This document shows, piece after piece, positions 24,458-33,532 of a stretch of DNA of 63,617 nt; within the stretch, counting starts at the first letter, position 1, and each line of letters opens with the position of its first letter. Position numbers and translations under genes: made by a program. The stretch comes from Butyrivibrio sp. (lineage in GTDB: Bacteria; Bacillota; Clostridia; Lachnospirales; Lachnospiraceae), in assembly GCA_024690485.1 (NCBI GenBank), contig JAILPB010000068.1, positions 1-63,617 on the forward strand. Reading direction: 5' to 3'. The notes beneath the pieces are model-generated. The model was given only the letters and a program-made list of their open reading frames with translations, did no database searches and had not been told where the DNA came from.

Positions 24458-26197
24458 ATGTTTTTACAAAAAGATTCTTCACGTTCATTTATTAAAAATA
24501 TTACTGTTGCATCTGTTGGGTATCTTGGCCTGATGGTTATTATCCTGTCTGCGGTTTGGTGGAATACCGGGCGCACTCTGGAGGATAACGCAAAGGCCAC
24601 CATCACTCAGTCACTTGCTGTGGGTCAGTATGAGATTGACGAGATCCTTAAGGCCAACGAGCAGGCCCTTGCTGTGGTTCTACAGGACAACGACAGCATA
24701 AGGGTTTTTGAGTATGGAACGGAAAACCAGAGGGCAGTGGCTTCTCAGAATATGATCCAGATCATTCAGAAGGCTGCTTCCACAAGTACAGATGTCAGCA
24801 GTATTTTTTTCTATGACTTGATCGGCGGTAATTTCATCGCCAAGTTTTCAGAGAATCTCCCTCATAGTGACGTAGTGCTTATTGAGGATGCCATCAGAAA
24901 AATAAATGATGAGACCAGTGGAAATATGCCTTCCGCCTGGTTCTATCAAAAGATTGGCGACAGGGATTATCTGCTAAGACTTTATAAAAACAGAAAGCGT
25001 ATGCTTGGTGCGTTGGTGCAGATATCGGATTTTAATCCTCTGTTCGAGACAAATGAAGCGGTTGTCTACAGCCTCCTTACAAGTGACGGGCAGCTGATTG
25101 CCCAGTACGGCATCGATGAGAAGCCGGGAAAAGAGATATTTGAAGTAGAGGACATCGAGAGAGCAAGATGGTCCATCGGAAATGACTACTACTTTGTTGG
25201 CGCTGATTCTCCAAGGGGAGAGTTCAGCTTATTTGTGAGCCTTAGCCAGAGCAAGGTATACGGAAGCTTTCAGGTTATGCAGCTTATAATCCTGCTGCTT
25301 GTTATTGCGGCTATAGGCATGCTCCTTGGGCTTAGTTTTTACACAAGGAAGGTTGTTTACAGGCCTCTTTCAAAGCTTTTATCTGCCATGAAAAAGATTG
25401 AAAACGGCGACAGAACAGTGAGGCTTCCAAAGGATGCTCAGACCGTTGAGTTTAAGCAGATAAACACAAGCTTTAACCAGATGATGGACACAATAGTAAA
25501 CCTGAGGATGAGGTCCTATGAGGAGAGAATTCAGTTCGATGAAGCTACCTTGAAATACGTGCAGCTTCAGATAAAGCCTCACTTTTTCCTGAATGCCCTG
25601 ACAACTATCCACAGTATGTCCTATCAGGATAAGAACGAGGAAATAAGGGAGTATATCGAGCGCTTATCAAGGAATGTGCGATATCTCTTTAAGTCGGGAC
25701 TTCACACAGTGCCCCTTTCTGAGGAGATTGAGCACGCAAGGGATTACATCGGAATGCAGGAGATTCTCTATCCGGGATGCGTTTTCGATTTTATTGATGT
25801 GGATAAAGAGCTTATGGATTATCCTATTCCGCAGCTTTTGATACATACAATCCTTGAGAATATCTACAAGCACGCTGTGTCTGTGGATAAGCTCACATCT
25901 ATTTTGATCTCCGCAAAGCTTGATAAGTACGTGGATGAGGAGATGTGTCACATAGTTGTTGAGGACGACGGCGAGGGATTTCCTCAGGAGTTTTTGGATC
26001 AGGTAAAAGAGGGGAATATTAAGGTTAAGGAAAACGGTCACGGAGTAGGACTCTGGAATCTGAAAAAGACTTTGAGTCTGATGTATAGAAGAGATGACCT
26101 TATGGAATTTTCAAATAAAGAACCAAGCGGAACAAGGGTTGATATCTATGTTCCAAGGCGAGTTAAGAGGCAGAGCAGTGTATGGAAGCTATCGTAA
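24458..26197 (+). CDS. YesM-type sensor histidine kinase
   Basis: 579 residues. TM1 about 15-35, an extracellular Cache-like sensor domain, TM2 about 275-297, a HAMP segment, then the His_kinase (LytS/YesM) domain with phospho-acceptor His375 in IKPHFFLNAL and an HATPase domain (N-box ILENIYKHAV, G-box GHGVGLWNL). It senses a carbohydrate-related signal outside the cell and phosphorylates the response regulator that follows, with which it overlaps by 16 nt. In this family such pairs switch on adjacent CUT1 ABC transporters. Confidence 0.93.
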   Translation: MFLQKDSSRSFIKNITVASVGYLGLMVIILSAVWWNTGRTLEDNAKATITQSLAVGQYEIDEILKANEQALAVVLQDNDSIRVFEYGTENQRAVASQNMIQIIQKAASTSTDVSSIFFYDLIGGNFIAKFSENLPHSDVVLIEDAIRKINDETSGNMPSAWFYQKIGDRDYLLRLYKNRKRMLGALVQISDFNPLFETNEAVVYSLLTSDGQLIAQYGIDEKPGKEIFEVEDIERARWSIGNDYYFVGADSPRGEFSLFVSLSQSKVYGSFQVMQLIILLLVIAAIGMLLGLSFYTRKVVYRPLSKLLSAMKKIENGDRTVRLPKDAQTVEFKQINTSFNQMMDTIVNLRMRSYEERIQFDEATLKYVQLQIKPHFFLNALTTIHSMSYQDKNEEIREYIERLSRNVRYLFKSGLHTVPLSEEIEHARDYIGMQEILYPGCVFDFIDVDKELMDYPIPQLLIHTILENIYKHAVSVDKLTSILISAKLDKYVDEEMCHIVVEDDGEGFPQEFLDQVKEGNIKVKENGHGVGLWNLKKTLSLMYRRDDLMEFSNKEPSGTRVDIYVPRRVKRQSSVWKLS

Positions 26198-27798
26198 TTG
26201 ATGATGACATATCCACGGTGGATGTTATTGTAAGTAACGTGGATTGGGGAAAATTAAATATAGATAAAGTTCATACCGCATATAACATAGCTGCTGCCGA
26301 AAAGATTTTTGCAGAAAACGACATAAGCCTTGCTGTATGTGATATTGAGATGCCTATGGGCTCAGGTCTTGATCTTATTAAGTGGGTTAGGGAGGAGAAG
26401 TACGACGCAGAGTTTATCTTCCTTACCAGCCATGAAAAATTTGATTACGCAAGGCAGGCTATCGAGTACAATGCGTCAGGCTACGTGGTTAAGCCCTTTA
26501 ACGCTGACAGGATGGAGGCTGAGATTACAACAGCTCTGCAGCGCATAAATGAAAAGAAGGAAATCATCAAGGCTTCCCAATATGAGGAGTGGTACTCAGG
26601 AAACCTTGAGTATGTGGAGTCCTCTTTCTGGGATGATGTTTTGCAGCAAAGGATCGTGGCGGACAGAGAGATAATTAGAAGAGAGATCTCTCACAGAAGA
26701 CTTGATATAGATCCCGATAAGCAGTACAGAATTTACCTTATAGCCAGCGGAAACCTTGAGGGAATCGAGGAGAGCCGGGGAAGAGAAGGAGCAGGGCTTT
26801 ATGAGAAGGAAATGATAAGCTTTCTCGTTGAAAAAAGTGATGGAAGGCTTAAGCCCAGCCGTTTTGTGAATTACCATGTGAAAAATCAGGTGTACACGGC
26901 CCTTGTTTTTGACGGAGATGTTGAAATAAATGAGGATAGACAGAAGGCTCTTATCGAGAGCATTATTTCTGATGCAAAAGATACACTTGGAAACGAGATT
27001 ACCATATATATCAGTAACCTATATAATATCGAAAAGCTATACGAGGCAAGGATTCATATTGAGGAACTGGATAAGAACAATGTTGCGTCCAAGGGAAAGC
27101 TTTTCCATGAAAATGATGAGATAGTCATGGCTTCCGATGAGGAGCATATGCTTGATCAGGATCAGATACGTCTTCTTCTTAATGAAAAGAAGAAAAAGGA
27201 GCTGCTTAATCTCTTAAAGTTCAGTATGGAGAGCCTTGCAGCACAGAAAAAGTTAAATGCTGCGGCACTTATAGAGATAAAGCAGGATCTTTTACAGGTA
27301 GTATATGTGTACCTTCACAGTAAAGAAATTCAGGCAACCAAGCTTTTTGCAAATGATGCTTTTGCATCACTTGAGAGCCAGGCTACGGATTCTCTTGTAA
27401 ATATGATGAGATTTCAGGTACTTCTCATATCCCTGACTATTGATTATGTGGCGGAGGTAGAGCAGTCAGATTCTATAGTTCAGAGAGCAAAGAACTATGT
27501 CCATCAGCATTACAAGGAAGATATATCAAGGACCGAGATTGCTGAGAGCGTTTTCCTTACTCCCGAGTACATGGCCAAGATGTTTAAGAAGGAAACGGGA
27601 ATAAGCCTTAAGCAGTACATCAGTGACTATAGGATTTCCAAGGCAAAGGAGCTTTTGGCTAATCCGGCAGTGAGGATAAGTGATGTGGCAACAGATGTTG
27701 GCTTTGATAACTTTTCCTATTTTTCAACCGTGTTTAAGAAGACTACAGGCTACACTCCTGTTGAATATCACACCATGATTACCGAACAGAAGTCATAA
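26182..27798 (+). CDS. YesN-type response regulator (REC plus AraC HTH)
   Basis: 538 residues. Receiver domain at 1-120 with phospho-acceptor Asp54 (VCDIEMPMG) and the Asp7-Asp9 acidic cluster; a long middle region (130-420) of the YesN type without known fold; AraC-type double HTH at about 430-535 (FLTPEYMAKMFKKETG, VGFDNFSYFSTVFKKTTG). It overlaps the kinase gene. The likely target is the promoter at 27856, directly downstream, that drives the ABC binding protein. Confidence 0.93.
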   Translation: MEAIVIDDDISTVDVIVSNVDWGKLNIDKVHTAYNIAAAEKIFAENDISLAVCDIEMPMGSGLDLIKWVREEKYDAEFIFLTSHEKFDYARQAIEYNASGYVVKPFNADRMEAEITTALQRINEKKEIIKASQYEEWYSGNLEYVESSFWDDVLQQRIVADREIIRREISHRRLDIDPDKQYRIYLIASGNLEGIEESRGREGAGLYEKEMISFLVEKSDGRLKPSRFVNYHVKNQVYTALVFDGDVEINEDRQKALIESIISDAKDTLGNEITIYISNLYNIEKLYEARIHIEELDKNNVASKGKLFHENDEIVMASDEEHMLDQDQIRLLLNEKKKKELLNLLKFSMESLAAQKKLNAAALIEIKQDLLQVVYVYLHSKEIQATKLFANDAFASLESQATDSLVNMMRFQVLLISLTIDYVAEVEQSDSIVQRAKNYVHQHYKEDISRTEIAESVFLTPEYMAKMFKKETGISLKQYISDYRISKAKELLANPAVRISDVATDVGFDNFSYFSTVFKKTTGYTPVEYHTMITEQKS

Positions 27799-27855
27799 AC
27801 CTTAAAATTGAAAATACATGTCTTATTTTTGAAAGAAACCGGTTTCGTCCCTTTG

Positions 27856-27889
27856 TATAATTAAAAATAACTTATGGTAAGCGCTTTAT
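27856..27889 (+). promoter_or_regulatory. Candidate promoter and CcpA/LacI-type operator before the CUT1 operon
   Basis: TATAAT (27856-27861) without a good -35 suggests an activator-dependent promoter. Fifteen bases later lies GGTAAGCGCTTTAT (27876-27889), whose AAGCGCTT core fits a catabolite-responsive (cre) or LacI-family operator with three mismatches in the flanks. The position just after the start site would permit roadblock or repression by CcpA. Confidence 0.4.
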
Positions 27890-27922
27890 GCATGGCGCTT
27901 CTTGTACATTAGGGAGGTAATT

Positions 27923-29461
27923 ATGGTCAAGAAAATTATCAGCACATTACTTGCAGGTACTATGGCTTTCTCATTAGTTGCTTGCGGCGGAGCTGCTTCT
28001 ACAGAGCAGGGATCCGATGCAGGTCAGGAGAGCGCTGCAGGTGAGACTGCAAGTGCAGATGGAGACTACACACAGATTACATATGCATTCGTAACATTCA
28101 ATACAGTTCCGGACGACACATCCGACGTCGAAGAGGCAATCAACCAGATCACAAGAGAGAAGATCGGTGTTGAAGTACATCTTATGCCTCTTTCAATCGC
28201 TGATTACACACAGCAGGTTAGCCTGGCTGTACAGAACGGCGAAATCGACATTTTCCACACATTAGGAGATCTTGGAAATGACATAGCAAGTGACATGTGC
28301 TATGACATCACAGACATGATCGACACAGATGCTCCTGAGACAAAGGCACTTTTCGAAGAGGAGTGGCTCAAGACAACAATGCAGGACGGCAGACTTTATG
28401 CTATTCCTACACTTAAGCCTTTCGCACTTCAGCCTATGCTCATCTACAGAAAGGACATCGCAGAGGAATTAAATCTTGATCTTAGCTCAGTTAAGTCAGC
28501 AGAGGATCTCACAGATATCTTTGCACAGGTTAAGGAAGCTCATCCTGAGATGACACCTCTTGCTCCTGTATCACAGGGCGACAGCGGACTTACAAGATGG
28601 ATCCCTAACATCGACTGGCTTGGCGATTCATTTGCTTCACCCGGAGGATGCCTTCAGGGCGATGATTTCACAGTAACAAGTTATTATGATCTTCCTGATT
28701 TCGAGAAGTATGCAGGAATCGTAAGAGACTGGTACAACAACGACTACATCATGAAGGATGCAGCAACAACGACTTCTGCAGCAGCAGAACTCATGTCATC
28801 AGGAAGCTATTTCGCATACTCAGCTTCTTACAGCTATCCTCTTGAGGATACAGCAGCATCACTTTCAGCTCCTTCAGGTTATGAAGTAGGCGCTATCTCA
28901 CTTGGAGATGCTTACCTTGATACTTCTTCAATGAACGCAGTAGCACAGGTTATCGCTTCAACATCTGAGAACCCTGATGCAGCACTTAAGTTCCTTAACC
29001 TTACATACACAGATCCTGATGTGATCAACACAATGCTCTACGGTATCGAAGGCAGAGATTATGTTAAGAACGATGACGGAACAGTAAGCTATCCTGAGGG
29101 ACAGGATGCAGCAACAGTTGCTTATACAGCACAGCTTTCATGCGGTGTTCTTGGTAACTTCTTCATCCAGTGGCCTCTTGAGGGATCAGGTTCAGAAGAG
29201 TCTCTTAAGTGGGAAGACGAGCAGAACCACAACGCTCCTTCATCACCTGCTATGGGATTCACATTTGATGCATCAACTGTTCAGACTCAGTACACAGCAG
29301 TAAGCAATGTTATCAAGCAGTATCTGCCAGGTATCGCTTGCGGATCAGTTGATACAGAGTCAGCTCTTACAGAGTTCAGACAGGCTCTTAAGGATGCAGG
29401 TTATGACGATATTATTGCAGAGAAGCAGAAACAGCTCGATGCATGGAAAGCAGCTCAGTAA
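27923..29461 (+). CDS. CUT1 ABC transporter substrate-binding lipoprotein (LplA type)
   Basis: 512 residues. Lipoprotein signal with lipobox SLVACGG, a short Ser/Ala/Glu linker and a cluster B extracellular binding domain of the large type found with LplB/YtcP permeases, rich in aromatic residues that fit an oligosaccharide ligand. GGGAGG lies before ATG 27923. The codon choice is narrow, as in highly expressed genes. A perfect 11-bp hairpin follows directly (29489-29514) before the permease genes. Ligand not determinable; downstream esterases hint at an esterified saccharide. Confidence 0.9.
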   Translation: MVKKIISTLLAGTMAFSLVACGGAASTEQGSDAGQESAAGETASADGDYTQITYAFVTFNTVPDDTSDVEEAINQITREKIGVEVHLMPLSIADYTQQVSLAVQNGEIDIFHTLGDLGNDIASDMCYDITDMIDTDAPETKALFEEEWLKTTMQDGRLYAIPTLKPFALQPMLIYRKDIAEELNLDLSSVKSAEDLTDIFAQVKEAHPEMTPLAPVSQGDSGLTRWIPNIDWLGDSFASPGGCLQGDDFTVTSYYDLPDFEKYAGIVRDWYNNDYIMKDAATTTSAAAELMSSGSYFAYSASYSYPLEDTAASLSAPSGYEVGAISLGDAYLDTSSMNAVAQVIASTSENPDAALKFLNLTYTDPDVINTMLYGIEGRDYVKNDDGTVSYPEGQDAATVAYTAQLSCGVLGNFFIQWPLEGSGSEESLKWEDEQNHNAPSSPAMGFTFDASTVQTQYTAVSNVIKQYLPGIACGSVDTESALTEFRQALKDAGYDDIIAEKQKQLDAWKAAQ

Positions 29462-29488
29462 TTAGTAAACAAATATATTATTCTGATG

Positions 29489-29514
29489 CAGGCCAATATG
29501 TTTATATTGGCCTG
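29489..29514 (+). other. Intercistronic hairpin after the binding-protein gene
   Basis: CAGGCCAATAT and ATATTGGCCTG form a perfect 11-bp stem with a GTTT loop and no U run. It is better explained as a 3'-end stabiliser or processing barrier than as a full terminator. Confidence 0.65.
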
Positions 29515-29541
29515 TGTCAATAAAAGACGGAAGGAATATAG

Positions 29542-30480
29542 ATGTCTGAAAACAAGTCCAAAACAAAAAAAGTGAAAACAAAATATGCGAAGTCCGGTCC
29601 GCTTCTTTTGATAGCAGCTCCGGGAATTATATATCTTTTGATAAATAATTATTTTCCAATGTTTGGTATCTTCCTTGCATTCAAAAGCTTCAGCTATAAA
29701 AAAGGAATATGGAACAGCCCCTGGAATGGTTTTCAGAACTTTAAATTCCTGTTCCAGACAAAAGATGCAATTATCATGACAAGGAATACCATACTGTACA
29801 ATCTGGCATTTATTGTCATCGGAACAGTATTTGCCATAACCATAGCGATTTTTTTAAACGCTCTGGGAGACAGTATCAGAACCAAGTTTTTCCAGTCAGC
29901 ACTTCTTTTACCTAACCTTATGAGCTGGGTAATCATTGCTTACATGGTCTACGCATTCCTTAATTCAGACAGTGGTTTTATTAACAACACTATCATGAAG
30001 CTTCTTGGGAAAAATGACGTGGCCTGGTATATGGAAAAAGGTTACTGGCCATTTATCCTGACATTTGTTTACCTGTGGAAAAATGCAGGTTATATGTCAA
30101 TCATTTACCTGGCAGCAATAGCAGGAATTGATAAGTCTGTTTACGAGGCAGCAAGCCTTGATGGAGCAACCAAGCTTCAGCAGATCTTCAGACTTACACT
30201 TCCTCTTCTTAAGCCAACAGTAATCATTATGACACTTATGGCTGTGGGAAGAATTTTCTTCTCAGATTTTGGTCTGTTCTATCAGGTACCTATGAATTCA
30301 GGTGCTCTGTATGCTACCACACAGACAATTGATACATATGTATACAGAGGTTTGATGGAACTTAACGACGTTGGAATGTCTGCGGCAGCAGGATTTTTCC
30401 AGTCGATTCTTGGATTTATTATCGTAGTCTCAGCTAACGCATTTGTTCGTAAGGTTGACAGTGACAACGCACTTTTCTAA
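29542..30480 (+). CDS. CUT1 ABC transporter permease (LplB/YteP type)
   Basis: 312 residues with six predicted helices and the inner-membrane permease EAA loop (YEAASLDGATKLQQIFRLTLP) that contacts the ATPase. It opens with a cationic cytoplasmic tail. It forms the channel with the next gene (11-nt gap). No ATPase gene is present in the locus, so it should use a shared MsmX/UgpC-like ATPase encoded elsewhere, as is usual for this family. Confidence 0.92.
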   Translation: MSENKSKTKKVKTKYAKSGPLLLIAAPGIIYLLINNYFPMFGIFLAFKSFSYKKGIWNSPWNGFQNFKFLFQTKDAIIMTRNTILYNLAFIVIGTVFAITIAIFLNALGDSIRTKFFQSALLLPNLMSWVIIAYMVYAFLNSDSGFINNTIMKLLGKNDVAWYMEKGYWPFILTFVYLWKNAGYMSIIYLAAIAGIDKSVYEAASLDGATKLQQIFRLTLPLLKPTVIIMTLMAVGRIFFSDFGLFYQVPMNSGALYATTQTIDTYVYRGLMELNDVGMSAAAGFFQSILGFIIVVSANAFVRKVDSDNALF

Positions 30481-30491
30481 AGGAGTAAAAC

Positions 30492-31424
30492 ATGGCTAAA
30501 ACAAATGAAAGTGGAATTAAATTAAGTGCAAATCATGTTGCCTCAGATGCTAAGAGATTTAAGGTTATTTCAACCGTTATACTTGCGATACTGGCAGTGA
30601 TTGCGCTTTTACCCATAGTACTTATTGTGATCGCATCCTTCACAGACGAGACCACACTTCTTCGTAACGGATACTCATTCCTGCCGGAGATGTGGTCAAC
30701 TGATGCTTATGTTTATATGATGCAGCAGGGTGCAACTATTTTTAGGGCATACGGAATTTCAGTTCTGGTTACATTTATCGGAACAGTTATAAGTGTGCTT
30801 ATTACAACAATGATCGCATACCCCATGAGCAGAAAGAATTTCAAATACAGAAATGCCCTTGCATTCTTTGTGTTCTTCACAATGCTCTTTAACGGTGGTG
30901 TAGTTCCTTCATACATGATGTGGACTCAGATCTTTAATATTAAAAATTCAATCTGGGCACTTATTTTGCCTAACTATCTTTGCGGTGCTTTCAATATTTT
31001 CCTGGTTAGAAACTATTACAGTAATGCTATCCCGGATGCACTTATTGAGTCAGCACAGATTGACGGAGCTACAGAGCTTACAATCTTTTTCAAGATCATA
31101 TTCCCTCTGGCAGTTCCGACAGTTGCTACAATTTCACTTTTTACAGCACTTACCTATTGGAATGACTGGGTAAATGCTCTGTATTATATTCAGAAGCCTC
31201 AGTACTACGGAATACAGAATCTGCTCATAAGAATCATGAACAATATTCAGTATCTTAAGAGTGGTGCAGCCAGCGTAGCCGTAGGAACCGGTGCAATATC
31301 ACTTCCAAGCAACGCCGTTAGAATGTCAATGGCAGTAATAGGAATACTGCCGATCGTAGTTATTTACCCTTTTGTGCAAAAGTATTTTGTTAAGGGCGTT
31401 GTTGTGGGTGCTGTAAAAGGCTGA
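30492..31424 (+). CDS. CUT1 ABC transporter permease (YtcP type)
   Basis: 310 residues, six helices, with the EAA loop reading LIESAQIDGATELTIFFKIIFPLA. It is the second permease of the oligosaccharide importer and ends with the family-typical KYFVKGVVVGAVKG tail. AAAGGAG precedes the start. The intergenic space after it contains a folded stem and a tandem repeat before the NIF3-like gene. Confidence 0.93.
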   Translation: MAKTNESGIKLSANHVASDAKRFKVISTVILAILAVIALLPIVLIVIASFTDETTLLRNGYSFLPEMWSTDAYVYMMQQGATIFRAYGISVLVTFIGTVISVLITTMIAYPMSRKNFKYRNALAFFVFFTMLFNGGVVPSYMMWTQIFNIKNSIWALILPNYLCGAFNIFLVRNYYSNAIPDALIESAQIDGATELTIFFKIIFPLAVPTVATISLFTALTYWNDWVNALYYIQKPQYYGIQNLLIRIMNNIQYLKSGAASVAVGTGAISLPSNAVRMSMAVIGILPIVVIYPFVQKYFVKGVVVGAVKG

Positions 31425-31426
31425 GA

Positions 31427-31457
31427 GGGCTTGGTGAGGTTCTTTCGAACCTAGCCC
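31427..31457 (+). other. Hairpin after the second permease gene
   Basis: Outer stem GGGCT/AGCCC and inner stem GGTTC/GAACC around a TTTC tetraloop. It has no U run, so it is probably an mRNA structure in an otherwise continuous operon. Confidence 0.5.
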
Positions 31458-31471
31458 GAACGTGTTCCGGC

Positions 31472-31528
31472 GAAGGCTCTGCCTGAGAGCGGAACTTCCT
31501 TTGAAGGCTCTGCCTGAGAGCGGAACTT
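31472..31528 (+). repeat. 26-bp tandem repeat, 31-bp period, before the NIF3-like gene
   Basis: Two identical 26-base copies (31472-31497 and 31503-31528) that begin GAAGGCTCTGCC and end GAGAGCGGAACTT, separated by CCTTT. Each contains GCTCT-GCCTG-AGAGC, able to form a small hairpin, and the first is further closed by GTTCC/GGAAC. The second copy ends 25 bases before the chosen start codon. Confidence 0.85.
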
Positions 31529-31553
31529 TATTATGAGAATGGAGACTCGAATC

Positions 31554-32429
31554 ATGAAAATCAGCGAAGTATTAGACAGAGTTGCCTCTTATCATCCGGA
31601 CTTAGGTCCCGATTATGTAGGCGCTGACGGAATAAAGGTTGGAGACCCTGATAAGGAGTGCACAGGCATTGTGTCCGCTCTGGTCCCCACTGTAGATATT
31701 ATTAGAAAAACAATTGAGATGGGGGCTAACCTCTTGTATGTACATGAGCCCACCAGCTACCTTACGCCGGATGAACCCGGCTGGAAGGCAGATTTTCCCT
31801 GCGAAGTATATGATGAAAAGATGAAGCTCTGCGCAGATCACGGAATTGTTATCTACAGAGATCACGATCATATGCATGCTCACAGACCTGACAGCATCTT
31901 TACAGGTGTTATCAAGTACATGGGCTGGGAGGACTATGTTGTAACAGAAGGAAAGGGTGTGCCCTTTGGCTACATCATCGAGTTTCCCGAGGCAAGAACT
32001 GTTAAGGAGATAAACGACGATTTCATTAAGAGAATCGGCATGAATGGTCTTCGCTACATCGGTAGAGCTGAGGATAAGCTTAAGAGAATTGCTATTGTTG
32101 GTCACATTTATCCTGAAGCCTTCATCCCTTCAACTGAGAAGGACGGCTTCTATACAGATTATTCAACAGAGATCATCCGTGCTATGCAGGATGAGCACAT
32201 TGACGGCATCATTCCCGGAGAAATCATTGAGTGGAATCTTCTTGCATATATCAGAGACGGCATTTCCTTTGGTAAGAAGATGGCATGCTTTAACCTTGGT
32301 CACTACAACTGGGAAGAGCTTGGTGCTAAATATGCTAAGGAATGGCTTACTGATATAACTGAAGGAAAGGTGGATATTCACTATGTTCCCACAGGGGATG
32401 TATGGAATTTCCAGCTTGGAGGAAACTAA
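31554..32429 (+). CDS. NIF3-like (DUF34) dinuclear metal protein, divergent
   Basis: 291 residues. The NIF3/DUF34 fold is indicated by VHEPT (63-67), HDHMHAHRPD (104-113), PGEIIEW and a C-terminal GHYNWEE (249-255). In typical members the metals are held by an HH pair, an HTNxD motif and an HxxxE pair. Here HxxxE is kept (His250, Glu254), but the HH pair is His64-Glu65 and the middle motif is His-rich without the usual spacing. ATG 31554 follows GGAG by nine bases; ATG 31533 is an alternative. Its stop overlaps the next start by one base. A metal hydrolase on an imported compound is possible but unproven. Confidence 0.8.
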   Translation: MKISEVLDRVASYHPDLGPDYVGADGIKVGDPDKECTGIVSALVPTVDIIRKTIEMGANLLYVHEPTSYLTPDEPGWKADFPCEVYDEKMKLCADHGIVIYRDHDHMHAHRPDSIFTGVIKYMGWEDYVVTEGKGVPFGYIIEFPEARTVKEINDDFIKRIGMNGLRYIGRAEDKLKRIAIVGHIYPEAFIPSTEKDGFYTDYSTEIIRAMQDEHIDGIIPGEIIEWNLLAYIRDGISFGKKMACFNLGHYNWEELGAKYAKEWLTDITEGKVDIHYVPTGDVWNFQLGGN

Positions 32430-33508
32430 TGAATACAGCATTATGTTTTAATGATGTACTTCCATATGAAGATAGACCGGAGGCTCTTGTGGAGCGAGAT
32501 GGAAAGTATTTTGTCCGTCTTATGGAAAAAGGTGCTTCTTCAGTTCAGATGCTTTTTGCTGAAGTTCTCTATGATTTTACAGAGACAGAGGATGGCATCT
32601 GGGAGCTTGAGGTTCCTTTTGATACTGCTTTTAACTGCGTTCAGATAAAAGTGGACGGAAGAGATGTGATGACTCCTCTTTTGCCCATCACTTACGGATA
32701 TAGCAGGCCCTACAACTATGTGGAGCTTCCTGCAAAGGATTCAGAGTTTTATGAGATCAAGGATGTGCCCCACGGTTCTGTAAGAAGAGAGTATTTCTTT
32801 TCAAAAGTAACCGGTGAGTGGGAGTCTTGCCTTGTGTATACTCCCGCGGAATACGATGAGAACCCTGATAAGATCTATCCTGTTTTATATCTTCAGCACG
32901 GACACGGCGAGAACGAGAACGGCTGGATGTATTCAGGAAGAGCGAATTTTATCATGGATAATCTGATCTCTGAAAAGAGGTCTGTTCCCTTCGTGATCGT
33001 CGCTAATAACGGAATGGTTCAGAAGGATCACGTGGTGGATTTTCTTCTCTTTGAGCCCATGCTTATGGAGGATGTTATCCCTTTTATCGAGAAGAAATAT
33101 CATGCAGGAAGAAGTAAGAAAAAACGCGGGATCGCAGGCCTTTCCATGGGATCAATGCAGGCCTCCATGATTGCATTTAATCATTCTGAGATGTTCTCTG
33201 AAGTCGGTGTTTTCAGTGGATTTATAAGGGATTGGATAAGCGGCAGCGAGCTTGATATGTCTTGTCACGAGCCAAGTGATAACAGTCATCTTAAGATTTT
33301 TGATGACGCGGCAGCTTTTAATACATGTTTCAACACATTTTTCAGAGCCATAGGAGATCAGGATCCTTTCATGGAACATTTCCTTGGGGATGACAATATT
33401 TGCGCAGATCACGGCATACACTTCTTTAGAAAAGTGTATAATGGAACCCATGACTGGAACGTTTGGCGCATGTGTTTATACGACTTTGCGCAAATGATTT
33501 TCAAATAA
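32429..33508 (+). CDS. Cytoplasmic carbohydrate esterase (CE1/esterase D-like), with N-terminal beta domain
   Basis: 359 residues, no signal peptide. Residues 1-100 form a beta-sandwich like the CBM48/E-set module seen before CE1 enzymes; residues 110-359 are an alpha/beta hydrolase: LQHGHGEN oxyanion loop, nucleophile Ser in GLSMGS, and catalytic His in GTHDWNVW. It should cleave an ester, such as a feruloyl or acetyl group, from a sugar compound inside the cell. TAATG overlap with the NIF3-like gene shows translational coupling; GGAGG precedes the start within that gene. A second esterase follows 24 nt later. Confidence 0.85.
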   Translation: MNTALCFNDVLPYEDRPEALVERDGKYFVRLMEKGASSVQMLFAEVLYDFTETEDGIWELEVPFDTAFNCVQIKVDGRDVMTPLLPITYGYSRPYNYVELPAKDSEFYEIKDVPHGSVRREYFFSKVTGEWESCLVYTPAEYDENPDKIYPVLYLQHGHGENENGWMYSGRANFIMDNLISEKRSVPFVIVANNGMVQKDHVVDFLLFEPMLMEDVIPFIEKKYHAGRSKKKRGIAGLSMGSMQASMIAFNHSEMFSEVGVFSGFIRDWISGSELDMSCHEPSDNSHLKIFDDAAAFNTCFNTFFRAIGDQDPFMEHFLGDDNICADHGIHFFRKVYNGTHDWNVWRMCLYDFAQMIFK

Positions 33509-33532
33509 AGATTTAGGGAGAAGGAAAAAGGT

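Noticed and set aside
31472-31528. Possible CRISPR from the tandem 26-bp units
   Set aside because: Only two copies with a 5-nt spacer and no cas genes; it is a simple tandem repeat in an operon spacer.
31602-32105. A 167-codon minus-strand frame inside the NIF3-like gene
   Set aside because: Antisense to a gene with clear family motifs and start coupling; no independent support.
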